From Verrucomicrobiota bacterium (GTDB lineage: Bacteria > Verrucomicrobiota > Verrucomicrobiia > Limisphaerales > JADLHS01), in the NCBI GenBank assembly GCA_029573725.1, contig JAKQDQ010000042.1, forward strand, positions 64,777 through 128,776: DNA of 64,000 bases, read 5' to 3'. A program made the position numbers and the translations under genes. This document shows positions 26,487 through 35,837 of this stretch, piece by piece. The notes under the pieces were generated by a model that saw only the letters and a list, made by a program, of their open reading frames with translations, searched no databases and was not told the origin of the DNA. Each line of letters starts with the position of its first letter. Position 1 is the first letter of the stretch.

Positions 26487-27629
26487 ATGAAGAATTGGTG
26501 GTGGATTTTGATATTGATGGGCTTGCTGGGGGCGGGCTGGTTTTATTTCAAGGACCGGCAGTTGCTGGTGCCCGGTGGTGTGCAGGCCCCCCGCGTCACC
26601 ACTGCCAAGGTGGAGGCGCGCAACATTCAGTTCATCATTAATGCCGCCGGGGAGATCGGCCCGGCGGACCAGGTGTCCGTGCGCCCGGAAATCAACGGTC
26701 GCATCGCCGAACTGCCGGTGGATCTGGGGGATTCGGTGAAACAAGGGGCTTTGCTGTTCCGGTTGGACGATCAAGACCTGCAGATCGAGATTGAATCGAG
26801 AAACACCGATATTGCGCGGGCGCGGCTGCAGCTGGAGCAGGCCGAGCGGAACTATACGCGCAGTCGTGAGCTCTACGAGGCGAAACTGATTTCCAAGGAA
26901 CTGCACGAAGAGACCAAAACGCAGTACGACCTGGCAAAAAACACCTTGTTGCAGGGGGAAAAGGCCCTGGATCTGGTCAAGGACCGGATTCGCAAGACGC
27001 GCATCGTCGCGCCGTTTGATTGCACGGTGCTGACCCGTCCCGTCTCGGTCGGACAGGCGGTGTCCGGCTCGGGCGGTGTGGGTGGCGGCACCGAAGTGCT
27101 GACCATTGCCAATTTGAACGACATGATCATCAACGCGCACATCAACCAGGCGGACGTCGCCTATTTGAAATTGAATGAGATGGTCCGGATTTCCGTGGAG
27201 GCGGTGCCCGGCCTGGAAGTGCAGGGCAAGATCGAACGAATTGCGCCGCAGGCGACCATCAAGAATAACATCAAGGGGTTCGCGACGCGCATTCTGCTTT
27301 CCAACGTGGACAAGCGGGTGCGACCGGGCATGACGGCGAACATCCGGATTCCCGTCGCCTCCGCTGACAATGTCCTGGCGGTGCCGCTCGCCGCCGTGTT
27401 TTCGGAGTTGGATCCGAAAACGCAGCAGTATGAACGGTATGTGTATGTGCAGCAGGGGAGTCGTTTCGAGCGCCGCCCCGTCCAGGTGGGGGTGTCGGAC
27501 TATTTTTATGCGGAAATCAAGAGCGGCCTGCAGAGCGGCGAGACCGTGGCGCTTGAACAGCCGGCGACCGACTCCGCCAAGGCGCCGGACATGGCGGCGC
27601 GCGGTGGCGGCCCGGGGCGGCCGCGATGA
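26487..27629 (+). CDS. periplasmic adaptor (MacA/HlyD family)
   Basis: A 380-aa protein starting at ATG 26487 with a membrane anchor (WWILILMGLLGAGWFYF). A barrel/lipoyl part follows (INAAGEIGPADQVSVRPEIN) with an alpha-hairpin of about 80 residues (DIARARLQLEQAERNYTRSR), then the lipoyl return (TRIVAPFDCTVLTR). A beta-barrel and membrane-proximal domain make up the rest. It matches MacA-type adaptors that link an inner-membrane ABC transporter to an outer-membrane channel. It is 10 bases before the ATPase and two permeases. Export substrate unknown; TolC-like partner not in the window. Confidence 0.93.
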   Translation: MKNWWWILILMGLLGAGWFYFKDRQLLVPGGVQAPRVTTAKVEARNIQFIINAAGEIGPADQVSVRPEINGRIAELPVDLGDSVKQGALLFRLDDQDLQIEIESRNTDIARARLQLEQAERNYTRSRELYEAKLISKELHEETKTQYDLAKNTLLQGEKALDLVKDRIRKTRIVAPFDCTVLTRPVSVGQAVSGSGGVGGGTEVLTIANLNDMIINAHINQADVAYLKLNEMVRISVEAVPGLEVQGKIERIAPQATIKNNIKGFATRILLSNVDKRVRPGMTANIRIPVASADNVLAVPLAAVFSELDPKTQQYERYVYVQQGSRFERRPVQVGVSDYFYAEIKSGLQSGETVALEQPATDSAKAPDMAARGGGPGRPR

Positions 27630-27639
27630 GGTGAAGGTC

Positions 27640-28365
27640 ATGGCCCTGCTTGAACTGCGCAACGTCTCGAAACTGTACCAGCTGGGCGGCGAGGAAATCC
27701 GGGCGCTGGACGATGTTTCCCTGGATATCGAAGGTGGCGAGTTCATTTCCATCATCGGGCCGTCCGGCAGCGGCAAATCCACGTTGATGCACATCCTCGG
27801 CTGTCTGGATTCCCCCACGCGCGGCACGATCCGGCTGGATGGGACCATGATTCATGACGCCACGGCCCGGCAGCTGGCGGCGATCCGCAACCGCAAGATC
27901 GGCTTCGTCTTCCAATTCTTCAACCTGCTGCCGAAACTGAACGTCCTGCAGAACGTCGAACTGCCCATGCTCTACAGCGGCGTGGGGGGCCGCGAGCGGC
28001 GCGAACGGGCACTGACCGCGTTGCAGGCCGTGGGCATGGACAATCGGGCCCGCCATCGTCCGTCACAACTTTCCGGCGGCCAGCAGCAACGCGCGGCCAT
28101 TGCGCGCGCGCTCGTGAACAACCCGAAGATCATTTTTGCCGATGAACCCACCGGCAATCTGGATTCCCACACCGGAACGATGATCCTGAGCCTGTTTCAC
28201 CAGTTGAGCGCCGCGGGGCGCACCATCATTCTGGTGACGCACGATCCGGAAATCGCCGCCGTCACCCCCCGGCGCATCGAAATTCGCGATGGAAAAATCG
28301 CGGCCAAAATTGACGCCAAACTGGCCGGACTGGATCGGGTGAGCCCCGCCGTGCCGCAGGCCTGA
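27640..28365 (+). CDS. MacB/LolD-type ABC transporter ATPase
   Basis: A 241-aa ATPase starting at ATG 27640 (an in-frame GTG at 27631 is also possible). It has Walker [10 protein letters not shown], the [14 protein letters not shown] signature, Walker [10 protein letters not shown] and a switch H (VTHDPE). Sequence is of the MacB/LolD class that works with FtsX-type permeases. Overlaps the first permease gene by 1 base. Confidence 0.95.
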   Translation: MALLELRNVSKLYQLGGEEIRALDDVSLDIEGGEFISIIGPSGSGKSTLMHILGCLDSPTRGTIRLDGTMIHDATARQLAAIRNRKIGFVFQFFNLLPKLNVLQNVELPMLYSGVGGRERRERALTALQAVGMDNRARHRPSQLSGGQQQRAAIARALVNNPKIIFADEPTGNLDSHTGTMILSLFHQLSAAGRTIILVTHDPEIAAVTPRRIEIRDGKIAAKIDAKLAGLDRVSPAVPQA

Positions 28366-29714
28366 TGAATGTCTTCAACACCATTTTGACCGGGTTCAAG
28401 GAAATCTGGGCGTACAAGTTCCGCTCCCTGCTCACCATGTTGGGCATTATCCTGGGAGTCGCGAGCCTGGTGGCCATGTCGGCCCTGGTGAAGGGGATGG
28501 AAGTGGGGGCCACCGAGGCCCTGGTGGCGATCGGCGGGCTGCAAAAATTCCGGATTGAAGCGCAGCCGGTGCCGGCGGAGCAGCGGTATTTGCAGGACCA
28601 GGCGGTCGGTTTGAATTTGCAAGACGTGGAAGCACTGGAGGCCAATGCCACCCTCTACACGAACATTTCCCCCGAAATGTCCATCCCCCGCGTGACCTTG
28701 TCAGCCAATGGCAAGAATAGCCGGCCGTGGAACTGTTCCGGGGCGTGGCCGGTGATTTTGGAGGTTTACGAACATGAGATCGCCCGGGGGCGAATGTTCA
28801 ACGCGTTGGATGATGAAATGGCGCGGAGCGTGTGTGTGATCGGCACGGAAGTGCGGGATAATTTGTTTGGGTCGCCGGAGGAAGTGGGGCGGGAGATCAA
28901 TCCTGTGGGGGAGACCATCAACATCAACGGACAGGCGTTCACGGTGATCGGCCTGTTCAAACATTACGAAAGCGAGCAGGAACGGCGTGAACGCGAAGCC
29001 GCTGCCGCCCAGCCCCGGGGGCCGCAGACCGGCCCGGCGCGCAGCCGGGGCTGGGGAGGGCGGCAGGGGAGTTTTGTTTACCGGTTCAAGAACAACAGTG
29101 TGTACCTGCCGCTGAACACGGCCCGACTCAAACTGGCGGCGGATCCGGCGGGAGGAACGCCGAATCTGACCAGCATTGAGGTGCAACTGGTGGATTTGAG
29201 CCGGATGAATGAGACAATCCAGCAGGTGCAGAATGTCATGTTAAGCACCCACAAGGGCATTCGGGACTTTCAATTCCGCACACAGGAGGAGTGGGCGGAG
29301 CGGATTGACGAATTTATCCGCAACGCGCGCATGAGCGGCGGCACCATTGCCGGGATCAGCCTGCTGGTGGGTGGAATTGGCATCATGAACATCATGTTGG
29401 CGAGCATTTCGGGGCGGATTCGCGAGATTGGCATCCGCAAGGCGGTAGGCGCGACCACCTTTGACGTGTTTCTGCAAATTTTGATCGAGAGCGTGGTGGT
29501 GGCCGTGCTGGGGGGATTGGCCGGACTGCTTTGTGCCTGGGGGCTGGTCAACATCATCGCAGAAATTTCCCCCACAGAAAATGAGCCGATCATTACGCCC
29601 TGGGCACTGGTGGTGGCCTTCGCCTTCAGCGTGGCGGTGGGAATCCTGGCGGGCTTGCTGCCGGCGTTCAAGGCGGCGCGCCTCCATCCGATCGGCGCCT
29701 TGCGATACGATTGA
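28365..29714 (+). CDS. FtsX/MacB-type ABC transporter permease, copy 1
   Basis: A 449-aa permease. The N-terminal membrane helix (FRSLLTMLGIILGVASLVAM) is followed by a large periplasmic MacB-type domain of about 250 residues with an Arg/Gly/Pro-rich loop (QPRGPQTGPARSRGWGGRQ). Three C-terminal membrane helices follow (ISLLVGGIGIMNIMLASISG, LIESVVVAVLGGLAGLLCAWG, LVVAFAFSVAVGILAGLLPAF). It ends with the family's KAARLHPIGALRYD. It couples ATP hydrolysis by the preceding ATPase to movement of the adaptor. Its neighbour is a clear paralogue, so the two probably form a heterodimer. Confidence 0.94.
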   Translation: MNVFNTILTGFKEIWAYKFRSLLTMLGIILGVASLVAMSALVKGMEVGATEALVAIGGLQKFRIEAQPVPAEQRYLQDQAVGLNLQDVEALEANATLYTNISPEMSIPRVTLSANGKNSRPWNCSGAWPVILEVYEHEIARGRMFNALDDEMARSVCVIGTEVRDNLFGSPEEVGREINPVGETININGQAFTVIGLFKHYESEQERREREAAAAQPRGPQTGPARSRGWGGRQGSFVYRFKNNSVYLPLNTARLKLAADPAGGTPNLTSIEVQLVDLSRMNETIQQVQNVMLSTHKGIRDFQFRTQEEWAERIDEFIRNARMSGGTIAGISLLVGGIGIMNIMLASISGRIREIGIRKAVGATTFDVFLQILIESVVVAVLGGLAGLLCAWGLVNIIAEISPTENEPIITPWALVVAFAFSVAVGILAGLLPAFKAARLHPIGALRYD

Positions 29715-29716
29715 CG

Positions 29717-31072
29717 ATGAAATTTTTCAATGCCCTCCTTTCCGGACTGAAAGACGTCTGGGCGCATAAATTGCGTTCCATGCTGACGATGCTCGGCATT
29801 ATTCTGGGCGTGGCCAGTCTCGTGGGCATGGCGGCAATTGTGAAGGGCATGGAAAATGGGATGAAGGAAACCATGGTCACCATGGGCGGGGCGGACAAAG
29901 TGCTGATTCTGGATGCGCAGGTGCCGCCGGAGCAGGAACATCTGGCGGACCAGGCGCCCGGCCGCACGTTGCAGGATGTCTATGCGCTGCGGGACAGCGC
30001 CCCGTTGATTCGACTGGTCTCCCCGGAAATGTCGCTCGGTCGCAGCGTCATTACGCGCGGCCAGAAGCAGGTCAGTCCTTCCGAGTGCGTGGGGGTCTGG
30101 CCGGCGGTGCTGGAGATGAATTTGCATACCGTCGCGCACGGGCGTTTTTTCACCGCACTGGATGAGGAGTATGCCGCCAGCGTGTGTGTCATCGGCACGG
30201 GGATTCGTGATGAGTTGTTTGGCAACCCGGATGAAACCGGCAAGGAAATCATCCCCCTGGGCGAGGTCATCTTCATCAACGAACAGCCGTTCACCATCGT
30301 TGGCATGTTCGAGCGTTACGAAAGTGAACAGGACCGGCGGGAACGCGAACTGGCGAAGCGCCGCCCGGCGGCGCCGGCGAACGGCCCGGCCCGCGCCCGC
30401 GGCTGGGGGCGCGGGAACTGGGCCTTCAACCGGAAAAATCTCACCGTCTATATGCCGCTGAACACCATGTGGCTCAAATTCCGCGCCGGCGGCGACGCCA
30501 CGACGGATGTGCCCGATCCACGGCTCGACGACATTGACATCAAGGTGGCGGATTTCGGGCAGTTGGAGGCGGCGCTCCAGCAGGCGCGAAATGTTTTGAT
30601 GTTCACGCACAAGGGCATTGAAGATTTCAGTTTCCGCACCCAGGAAAACCGGGTGGAAACCATCAATCAACAAATCCGCAACGCCCGGTTGAGCGGCGGG
30701 ATTATTGCCGGAATCAGCCTGCTCGTCGGCGGGATTGGCATCATGAACATCATTCTGGCCAGCATCAACGAGCGCATCCGCGAAATTGGCATCTGCAAGG
30801 CAATTGGGGCGTCCCCGGAAACCGTGTTTCTGCAGATCATCGTGGAGGCGGCGGTCATTGCCCTGCTGGGCGCGGCGATTGGCGTGATGGCATCCTTCGG
30901 GTTGGTGGATCTGCTCGCGCAGATTTCTCCGACGTTGAATCTGCCGGTGATCACCCTCCCTCCGATCTTCGTGGCGGTGCTGTGCAGCATCGCCGTCGGT
31001 CTGCTGGCCGGGGTTTTCCCGGCGCTCAAGGCGGCGCGACTCAACCCGATCGAAGCGCTCCGCTATGAGTGA
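29717..31072 (+). CDS. FtsX/MacB-type ABC transporter permease, copy 2
   Basis: A 451-aa paralogue of the preceding permease with the same layout: an N-terminal helix (LRSMLTMLGIILGVASLVGM), a periplasmic domain with another Arg/Pro-rich loop (RRPAAPANGPARARGWGRG), and three C-terminal helices ending KAARLNPIEALRYE. I choose ATG 29717; an upstream TTG at 29711 overlaps the stop of copy 1. The even sequence match through the whole length indicates tandem duplication and divergence. Confidence 0.94.
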   Translation: MKFFNALLSGLKDVWAHKLRSMLTMLGIILGVASLVGMAAIVKGMENGMKETMVTMGGADKVLILDAQVPPEQEHLADQAPGRTLQDVYALRDSAPLIRLVSPEMSLGRSVITRGQKQVSPSECVGVWPAVLEMNLHTVAHGRFFTALDEEYAASVCVIGTGIRDELFGNPDETGKEIIPLGEVIFINEQPFTIVGMFERYESEQDRRERELAKRRPAAPANGPARARGWGRGNWAFNRKNLTVYMPLNTMWLKFRAGGDATTDVPDPRLDDIDIKVADFGQLEAALQQARNVLMFTHKGIEDFSFRTQENRVETINQQIRNARLSGGIIAGISLLVGGIGIMNIILASINERIREIGICKAIGASPETVFLQIIVEAAVIALLGAAIGVMASFGLVDLLAQISPTLNLPVITLPPIFVAVLCSIAVGLLAGVFPALKAARLNPIEALRYE

Positions 31073-31130
31073 CGGGGTCTGGACAATCCCGCCCGGGGCG
31101 AGGGGATGATGACTGTCCTATTCTGATCCC

Positions 31131-31931
31131 ATGCAATTGCCTCCCGACTATCACCTGCACACGCCCTTGTGCCGGCACGCCCAAGGGGAACCGGTGGACT
31201 ACGCGCGCCGGGCGGCGGAGTTGGGATTCAGCGAAATTGGCTTTTCGGATCATGCGCCGATGGCGCGGGATGATTTCGACGACTGGCGCATGCTCCATTC
31301 GCAATTGGGGGAGTACGTGGAAAAGGTCCGGCAGGCGCAGCGCGAAGTTCCGCAATTAACCATCCGGCTCGCCCTGGAGGTGGATTATCTTCCCGGACAG
31401 GAGGCGTGGATCCAACAACTGGCGACGGAACACGCGTGGGATTACTTGATCGGCTCCGTCCACTATGTGACTGAAGATTGGGCGATCGACAACCCGCACC
31501 AACTCGCCCGCTGGCAGGACCACGAGATCAGTGACGTCTGGTGCGCGTATTTTGACCGGTTGACGCAGGCGGCGGCGAGTGGACTTTTCAACATCATCGG
31601 ACACGCGGATTTGCCCAAAAAATTCGGCCACCGGCCAGCGCAGGATTGTACCCCGCTCTACCGGCGATTGCTGGCGGCGGCCAAATCGCAGGCCTGCGCG
31701 ATCGAGTTGAACACCGCCGGATTGCGGAAAGACTGCCGCGAAATTTACCCCTCGCGTGAACTGCTGGCATTGGCCCAAGCCGCGGGCGTGCCCATCACCT
31801 TCGGGTCGGACGCCCACCGGCCCGAAGAACTGGGGGCGGGGTTTGCCGCGGCGGTGCAACTGGCGCGCGACGTGGGGTATCGTCAAAGCCTGCGGTTTGT
31901 CGGGCGCACGGCCCAACAGCAGCCCCTATAA
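31131..31931 (+). CDS. PHP-domain phosphatase, histidinol-phosphatase HisJ/HisK type
   Basis: A 266-aa PHP protein with the metal-binding motifs in order: YHLHTPLCRH near the N-terminus, GFSDHAPMA, GSVHYVTEDW, NIIGHADLPKKF and GSDAHRPEELG near the C-terminus. This matches HisJ-type histidinol phosphatases (histidine biosynthesis, eighth step). No other his genes are nearby, so the substrate is inferred from the family. Length typical. Confidence 0.88.
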   Translation: MQLPPDYHLHTPLCRHAQGEPVDYARRAAELGFSEIGFSDHAPMARDDFDDWRMLHSQLGEYVEKVRQAQREVPQLTIRLALEVDYLPGQEAWIQQLATEHAWDYLIGSVHYVTEDWAIDNPHQLARWQDHEISDVWCAYFDRLTQAAASGLFNIIGHADLPKKFGHRPAQDCTPLYRRLLAAAKSQACAIELNTAGLRKDCREIYPSRELLALAQAAGVPITFGSDAHRPEELGAGFAAAVQLARDVGYRQSLRFVGRTAQQQPL

Positions 31932-32284
31932 CGAACCGACGACTGCAGCTCGTCGGACCGAATCCGCGCCTTGTTGACCTGCAAACCTCCGACGGGCTGC
32001 GATGCCGGCAGACCGCGGCGGGGCAGACGTCCGTAGAACACGTTTGCGATTGTCCGCAAAAATTCCGAATCCACCAGCCGCCATCCCGGGACGGCCTCCG
32101 GGGCGCGTTCAGGGGTTCGGCGGAATTGAAGGAAATCCGGCAGGAGTTACTCTTCTCTCGCGGTTGGTGTTGCGGTTTTTCTGTTCTTAGCGGAAGCAGA
32201 TGGGCCATCCCGGGAGGGACAATGTGCGAGTCATTGTTCCTCCCGTTCCGTTTTTAAGCCCGCCTCTCCGGATGCCTTGATCCC
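31932..32284 (+). other. gap downstream of the PHP phosphatase
   Basis: 353 bases without a supported gene. The only clear structure is the hairpin described at 32211-32255. The rest shows nothing that I can assign. Confidence 0.4.
32211..32255 (+). terminator. probable intrinsic terminator
   Basis: A 14-bp stem (left arm 32211-32224, right arm 32232-32245, one G-T pair) with a 7-base loop, followed by TTCCGTTTTT. The T-rich side is on the plus strand, so it would stop plus-strand transcription from the PHP gene. The distance (280 bases) weakens the link. Confidence 0.55.
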
Positions 32285-34465
32285 TCACAACGCGGCTTGA
32301 TTCAATGCCTGCAGGATGACCGGTCCGTAAGGGGCGAAGGGGAGCGGCTCGGATAAAACAATGGCCGGCCTGCTGGCATCCCGCGGATACACCAAAACCA
32401 TGGGGACCGCCGAGCGGCCGTGTTTTTCCAATTCCTCGGTGATGGCCGGCGGAAACAGGGTGTAATCGGCCACCAGCGCCACGGCATTCAGCTCCTGCAA
32501 CCGTTGCACGACGGCGGACGATTCAAAGCCGGGTTTTACGTTGATCTTGCAGGTCTGGCACCAGGCCGCGGTGAAGTCCACCACCACGATTTGACCCCGC
32601 GCACGGGCTTGTTCCACTGCTTCCAAGCTCCAGTGTTGCCAGGGATAACCCTTGGGCGCATTGGGGAGGTTGCCGCCGGCCGCCAGGGGATGTGCGGTTT
32701 GCGGGTGCCGCCAATTCAAGCCGGATTCCAAAGCCCAGAGATACCCGGTGACCAGCAGACCCGCCGCGAAGAGCGCTCCCACGATCCGGGCGCGGTGGCT
32801 TCGCTGGTAAAATTCTCCAAACGCCCACGCGGCGGCTCCCAGCATGGCCAGAAAGACGCCGAGCCACCAGGATTGTTCCCCGTAAAAGGGATTCACCAGG
32901 CTCACCAGCCAGATGGCCGTGATCAGCATCGGAAATCCCATGGCGATTTTGAACCGCTCCATCCACGCGCCGGGTTTGGGAAGGAATCGCAGCCAGGCTG
33001 GATGCCAGGACAAGAGCACGTACGGCGCGGCCAGTCCCAGCCCCACCGCCAGCAGGATCAAGAGGATGATGGCCGGAGGTTGCACGAAGGCGAAGCCCAA
33101 CGCCGCGCCGAGAAAGGGGGCGGAGCAGGGGGTGGAAAGAATTGTGGCCAGGACACCGTTGAAGAACGCGCCGGCCGCGCCCTGCTGCGCGGCCAACTGC
33201 CCCGCTGCACCCAGCGTTCGACCGCCCAGGGACACCTCAAACACTCCGAAAAGATTCAAGGCGACCAGCGTGATCAAAGCGGCCATGCCGACGATGACCA
33301 GTGGGTTGCTGAACTGCATGCCCCAGCCCGCCCGGTGCCCGGCGGCCTTGATGACAATGACGGCGATCGCCAGCGCCAAAAACGAGGCCAGAACTCCAGC
33401 GGCAAAAACCAGTCCCAACCACCGCACCCGCGCCGGCGTTTCCCGGGCTTGATTGACGAAACCCAAAATTTTCAGCGCAATGACCGGCAGAACGCAGGGC
33501 ATGATGTTGAGAATCAAGCCGCCGCAGAACGCATAGAACAGCCAGAGCAACAACGGTGTGCTTTCGGGGGGAACTTTCGGCGCCGGCGCGGCACCGGTCG
33601 AGGATGTTCCGCCTTGAATCACCAATTCCGCCGCATAGCCGTCTGTCTGGCCCTGGCGTTTTTGAATCAACACGCCGGCAAGCGTGGTGGGCCAGGATTC
33701 GCGGGAGGTCGCGATCCACTTTCGTATCGTCACTCTTCCGTCATTGGTGGAGACGAGTTCGGTTTGCGGCTGGACTTCAAAGTCGTCGTTGTGTCGGGGA
33801 AAAAAATCCCAATCACTTGTCGCCGGGGCCCATTTCCATGAAATGAGCACGGGGCGGGAATCGCCTCTGCGGGTTTGCCCGTCCCACTCGGCGCGGGGCT
33901 GCAGCGCGGTCGAAGGTTGGGGCAATCGCTGTTTCCAAGCCGCAAAGCTGGCCTCCTGTTGCGGGACCGGGTCGGGGCCGATGTCCAGTGCGGCCGTGAC
34001 GGTCTGCTGGCCCGGGATGCAACTGATCTTGCATTCCAGCCAATGGACGACCGCCTTGATCTCGACCGTGCCGCCCGCCAGCTGCGGAGCGAGGGTCAGT
34101 GGCACCAACAGCACGGCCTCGTCGTGCAGCACATAGGTGGTTTGGTCGAAATCCCGGGTGCCCGGGAGGATTTCTCCGTCCGCGTTTATTTTTTCGGGAA
34201 CAAATTTTTCCGGTGTGGGCCACGCGATGGGGCCCGCCGTGATGCCTTCTGGTAATTGCCATTGGATCTCGGTGGGGATGCCGGACGCCCCGGCATTTTC
34301 CCAGTAGGTATGCCAGTCGGGGGCCATGACGAGCCGCACGGCGGCGGTAATCGTGGTGCCCGGTTTGGCCACGCGCGCCGAGAGCTGCAGGGAGGCTTCT
34401 GTGGCGATCGCCAGCGCGCGGGCCGGCAGGACCAGCGCGCCCAGAATCACCAGCCAGACGGACAT
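32285..34465 (-). CDS. dsbD: thiol:disulfide interchange protein DsbD-like
   Basis: A 726-aa protein starting at ATG 34465 with a signal peptide (SVWLVILGALVLPARALA). The N-terminal periplasmic domain (about 20-300) has a WLECKISCIPGQQ Cys pair. The polytopic domain (about 350-600) has the two family cysteines in NIMPCVLPVIAL and TPCSAPFLGAALG. The C-terminal thioredoxin domain has WCQTC at residues 635-639. This is the three-domain layout of DsbD/ScsB proteins, which pass electrons from cytoplasmic thioredoxin to the periplasm. An upstream in-frame extension is open, but the signal peptide fixes the start. Single-gene unit divergent from the phospholipase D gene. Confidence 0.93.
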   Translation of the reverse strand: MSVWLVILGALVLPARALAIATEASLQLSARVAKPGTTITAAVRLVMAPDWHTYWENAGASGIPTEIQWQLPEGITAGPIAWPTPEKFVPEKINADGEILPGTRDFDQTTYVLHDEAVLLVPLTLAPQLAGGTVEIKAVVHWLECKISCIPGQQTVTAALDIGPDPVPQQEASFAAWKQRLPQPSTALQPRAEWDGQTRRGDSRPVLISWKWAPATSDWDFFPRHNDDFEVQPQTELVSTNDGRVTIRKWIATSRESWPTTLAGVLIQKRQGQTDGYAAELVIQGGTSSTGAAPAPKVPPESTPLLLWLFYAFCGGLILNIMPCVLPVIALKILGFVNQARETPARVRWLGLVFAAGVLASFLALAIAVIVIKAAGHRAGWGMQFSNPLVIVGMAALITLVALNLFGVFEVSLGGRTLGAAGQLAAQQGAAGAFFNGVLATILSTPCSAPFLGAALGFAFVQPPAIILLILLAVGLGLAAPYVLLSWHPAWLRFLPKPGAWMERFKIAMGFPMLITAIWLVSLVNPFYGEQSWWLGVFLAMLGAAAWAFGEFYQRSHRARIVGALFAAGLLVTGYLWALESGLNWRHPQTAHPLAAGGNLPNAPKGYPWQHWSLEAVEQARARGQIVVVDFTAAWCQTCKINVKPGFESSAVVQRLQELNAVALVADYTLFPPAITEELEKHGRSAVPMVLVYPRDASRPAIVLSEPLPFAPYGPVILQALNQAAL

Positions 34466-34691
34466 TCGTTTCACATGAGTATAGATGCCAAAAACAGCGC
34501 CACGTTTGAACTTATATTTTCCACGCCGAAAGCCGCTTCCTCCTGGCGGGCGTTCCTGCGGCCGGTGCATTCCCCCGTTGCCGCCCTGGTGTACCGCTGG
34601 CCGGCGCTCCACGCCGGGGTCGCCGGGGAGAAATTGAAGTCCAACCCCCGGGCGGTTTGCCAATTCCCGGGCGAATCAATAGGCTCAAAGC

Positions 34692-35828
34692 GTGACGTCG
34701 CCTCGAATCACGCGCTGGCAATGGTTGCCGAATGGCCACGCGATCTTTCGCGCCGTGCTGGCCATGATCCATGCCGCGCAGGCGAGCGTGCGTTTGGAGT
34801 TCTACAAGTTTGCGGACGACAGGACGGGACGGAAGATCCGGGAGGCCTTGTTGCAAGCGCGGTATCGCGGGGTGAAAGTCAGCATTTTGGTGGACGGAAT
34901 TGGCTCGTACAGTTTGCCGAAACACTTTTTCGCCCGGCTGACTGAAGCTCACGGCGAATTCCGCGTGTTCAATCCCCTTACCTGGCGCCGCTTTGGCATC
35001 CGCAACCATCGCAAATTACTGGTCTGTGATGACCGAACCGCCTGCCTCGGTGGCTTCAACATCGCCAGGGAGTATGGAGGGGACGGCGTGGCATCCGGCT
35101 GGCGCGACCTGGGGTTCCAGTTCGAGGGAGAGATGGTCAGGGAACTCGGAGTGGCCTTCGATGAAATGTTTGCGTTGGCGGATTTTCGGCACAAACGGCT
35201 GATGCGTCTTTGGCAGGCCAAACGGAAACGCGCGGTCGGCGGGCAGGAGGCGCAACTGTTGCTGGGCGGTCCCGGTTGGGGGACCAATCCCATCCGGCGC
35301 TCGGTGTATCGTGATTTGGCCCGATCGCGGCGCGTGCAGATTGTGGCGGCCTATTTCCTGCCGACCTGGCGGATCCGGCGGGCGTTGATGCGCATTGCGC
35401 GCGGCGGCGGCGAGGTCAAGTTGATTCTCGCGGGGAAGTCGGACGTGCGGTTGTCCCAGCTGGCCGGGCGCAGTTTGTATCGCCGGTTGCTGAAGGCAAA
35501 CGTGCAGATCAGCGAGTATCAGCCGCAAATTCTCCACGCCAAACTGCTCATTCTGGATGAAGCGGTGTATGTCGGCTCGGCCAACCTGGATCCGCGCAGC
35601 TTGAGCATCAATTACGAGCTCATGCTGCGCCTGGAAATCCCGGAGGTGGTCGCGGAGGCGCGGGCGATATTTGCGCAGATCCAAAAGCACGCCCGCCCGA
35701 TCCACCTGGAGCAGTGGCATGGGGCGCGAAGCGTCTGGACCCGCTTGAAGGAACGGCTGGCGTATTTCCTCCTCGTCCAGATTGACCCGCGAATCGCCGG
35801 CCGCCAGTTCAAGGCCCTGCCGGACTGA
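34692..35828 (+). CDS. phospholipase D-family protein, cardiolipin synthase-like
   Basis: A 378-aa protein with two HKD motifs: HRKLLVCDDRTACLGGFN near residue 110 and HAKLLILDEAVYVGSANLD near 285. No membrane helices are at the N-terminus, which shortens it relative to ClsA-type enzymes and is closer to ClsB-type. Likely reaction: phosphatidyl transfer to make cardiolipin at the membrane face. Convergent with the SirB1-like gene with 9 bases between. Confidence 0.88.
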   Translation: MTSPRITRWQWLPNGHAIFRAVLAMIHAAQASVRLEFYKFADDRTGRKIREALLQARYRGVKVSILVDGIGSYSLPKHFFARLTEAHGEFRVFNPLTWRRFGIRNHRKLLVCDDRTACLGGFNIAREYGGDGVASGWRDLGFQFEGEMVRELGVAFDEMFALADFRHKRLMRLWQAKRKRAVGGQEAQLLLGGPGWGTNPIRRSVYRDLARSRRVQIVAAYFLPTWRIRRALMRIARGGGEVKLILAGKSDVRLSQLAGRSLYRRLLKANVQISEYQPQILHAKLLILDEAVYVGSANLDPRSLSINYELMLRLEIPEVVAEARAIFAQIQKHARPIHLEQWHGARSVWTRLKERLAYFLLVQIDPRIAGRQFKALPD

Positions 35829-35837
35829 GGCGGCCAC

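Noticed and set aside
26463-27848. Long frame antisense to the MacA-like gene
   Set aside because: No family features; the sense protein is a clear adaptor.
32420-33841. Long frame antisense to dsbD
   Set aside because: The dsbD reading is supported by signal peptide, cysteines and thioredoxin motif; the antisense product is low-complexity.
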